Below, piece by piece: positions 33,106 through 33,424 of a stretch of DNA of 33,424 nucleotides. Positions within the stretch are counted from its first letter, which is position 1. Each line of letters opens with the position of its first letter. Where the stretch lies: NCBI GenBank assembly GCA_021108075.1, contig JAIORP010000032.1, forward strand, positions 1 to 33,424, read 5' to 3'. The notes under the pieces are model-generated. The model ran no database searches and was not told the DNA's origin. It saw only the letters and a list, made by a program, of their open reading frames with translations. The position numbers and the translations under genes were made by a program. The DNA comes from Candidatus Omnitrophota bacterium. GTDB lineage: Bacteria > Omnitrophota > Gorgyraeia > Zapsychrales > Zapsychraceae.

Positions 33106-33370
33106 TACATGCTAAAATAATTGACCTCTTCTTTAGCATTTCCTGCAAATGATTTAGAAGCGGAATATTGGCAGAGAATTTATCAAAAAACAAAAAAAAT
33201 GGATCGTTTCAGAAACAGCTAAGATTTATGAGCAGGCCAAACGCACATTAGTTGTGGAAAGCCATTTAAGAATTATGCTGAAAAGAATTCATCTTTCTTT
33301 ATCGGCAACCCGAAATCATGTGAACCAGAATTGAACAGGAGGAAGACCCGAATGAGCACTGATAATATTT

Positions 33371-33388
33371 AGGGGGCACTGAAAAAGT
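33371..33388. repeat. Possible insertion-sequence terminus at the window edge
   Basis: GGGGGCACTGAAAAAGTC resembles terminal repeats I associate with some insertion sequences. A small palindrome (TTCTCGACGAGAA) follows at about 33402-33414. The element body, if any, lies beyond the window, so this is a weak call. Confidence 0.25.
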
Positions 33389-33424
33389 CGATTAAAGGGT
33401 AGTTTCTCGACGAGAAGCATGCTA

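Larger units (their letters stand above)
32723..33424. other. 702-base decayed region with gene and element fragments
   Basis: No full gene is visible. It holds a 40-aa frame (32760-32882), a minus-strand frame that abuts a lone MITE end (32897-33085), and the MITE end itself (33084-33105). A plus-strand stretch around 33175-33335 reads like protein (KWIVSETAKIYEQAKRTLVV) but lacks a start. A possible insertion-sequence terminus lies at about 33371-33388. Confidence 0.5.

Noticed and set aside
1..33424. CRISPR array, tRNA or rRNA genes, prophage or a defence island
   Set aside because: No regularly spaced repeats, no cloverleaf or conserved T-arm sequence, and no integrase, nuclease or phage structural genes were seen.

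Overview
The window is an AT-leaning bacterial chromosome segment with no rRNA, tRNA or CRISPR that I can see. The organism is very probably a diderm (Gram-negative) bacterium. It encodes a YdbH/YnbE/YdbL-type intermembrane lipid-transport module, which requires an outer membrane, plus periplasmic zinc-binding, TPR and thioredoxin-fold proteins. Many genes lack a clear Shine-Dalgarno site and some start at TTG. The Tad-type ATPases, MnmM, B12-radical-SAM and geranylgeranyl-reductase-family genes point to an uncultivated lineage such as Omnitrophota or a deltaproteobacterial relative. That assignment is an inference, not something the sequence proves.

Layout, left to right. (1) 108-3083: a promoter and a tight four-gene zinc-uptake operon, zur-znuA-znuC-znuB, lying between two copies of an old palindromic repeat. 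(2) 3084-5279: gene-poor, with repeat remnants, a strongly translated-looking 83-aa orphan, a convergent PilZ (c-di-GMP) gene and a shared terminator. (3) 5280-7054: an unknown 243-aa protein and a stand-alone RlmK-like rRNA methyltransferase. (4) 7148-11488: two tandem ~720-aa paralogues, each fusing a MinD/CpaE-like ATPase to a complete CpaF/TadA secretion ATPase. (5) 11568-13189: mnmM overlapping an MnmC(o)-like FAD oxidase, together a plausible route from cmnm5(s2)U to mnm5(s2)U in tRNA. (6) 13822-18477: an exported 1009-aa TPR protein and two exported proteins with a small beta domain and a glutaredoxin fold that has lost its catalytic cysteines. (7) 18632-21985: a membrane-anchored, helical-repeat and double AAA+ protein whose C-terminus looks like release factor RF2 without the GGQ domain. 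Its reading frame is interrupted by one in-frame TGA. (8) 22205-23931: ydbH-like gene overlapping a ynbE-ydbL fusion. (9) 24474-26169: yadGH-type ABC exporter. (10) 26334-32722: two unrelated zinc metallopeptidases, a B12-binding radical SAM protein, a geranylgeranyl-reductase-family flavoprotein and a GT-C-like membrane protein. (11) 32723-33424: decayed sequence.

Two nearly identical 103-bp terminal-inverted-repeat elements (13293-13395 and 28536-28638, opposite orientations, 5 mismatches) and several older relatives show that a non-autonomous mobile element has been active here. The most unusual content is the AAA+/RF2-like locus with its in-frame TGA, followed by the tandem CpaE-CpaF fusions and the YnbE-YdbL fusion.
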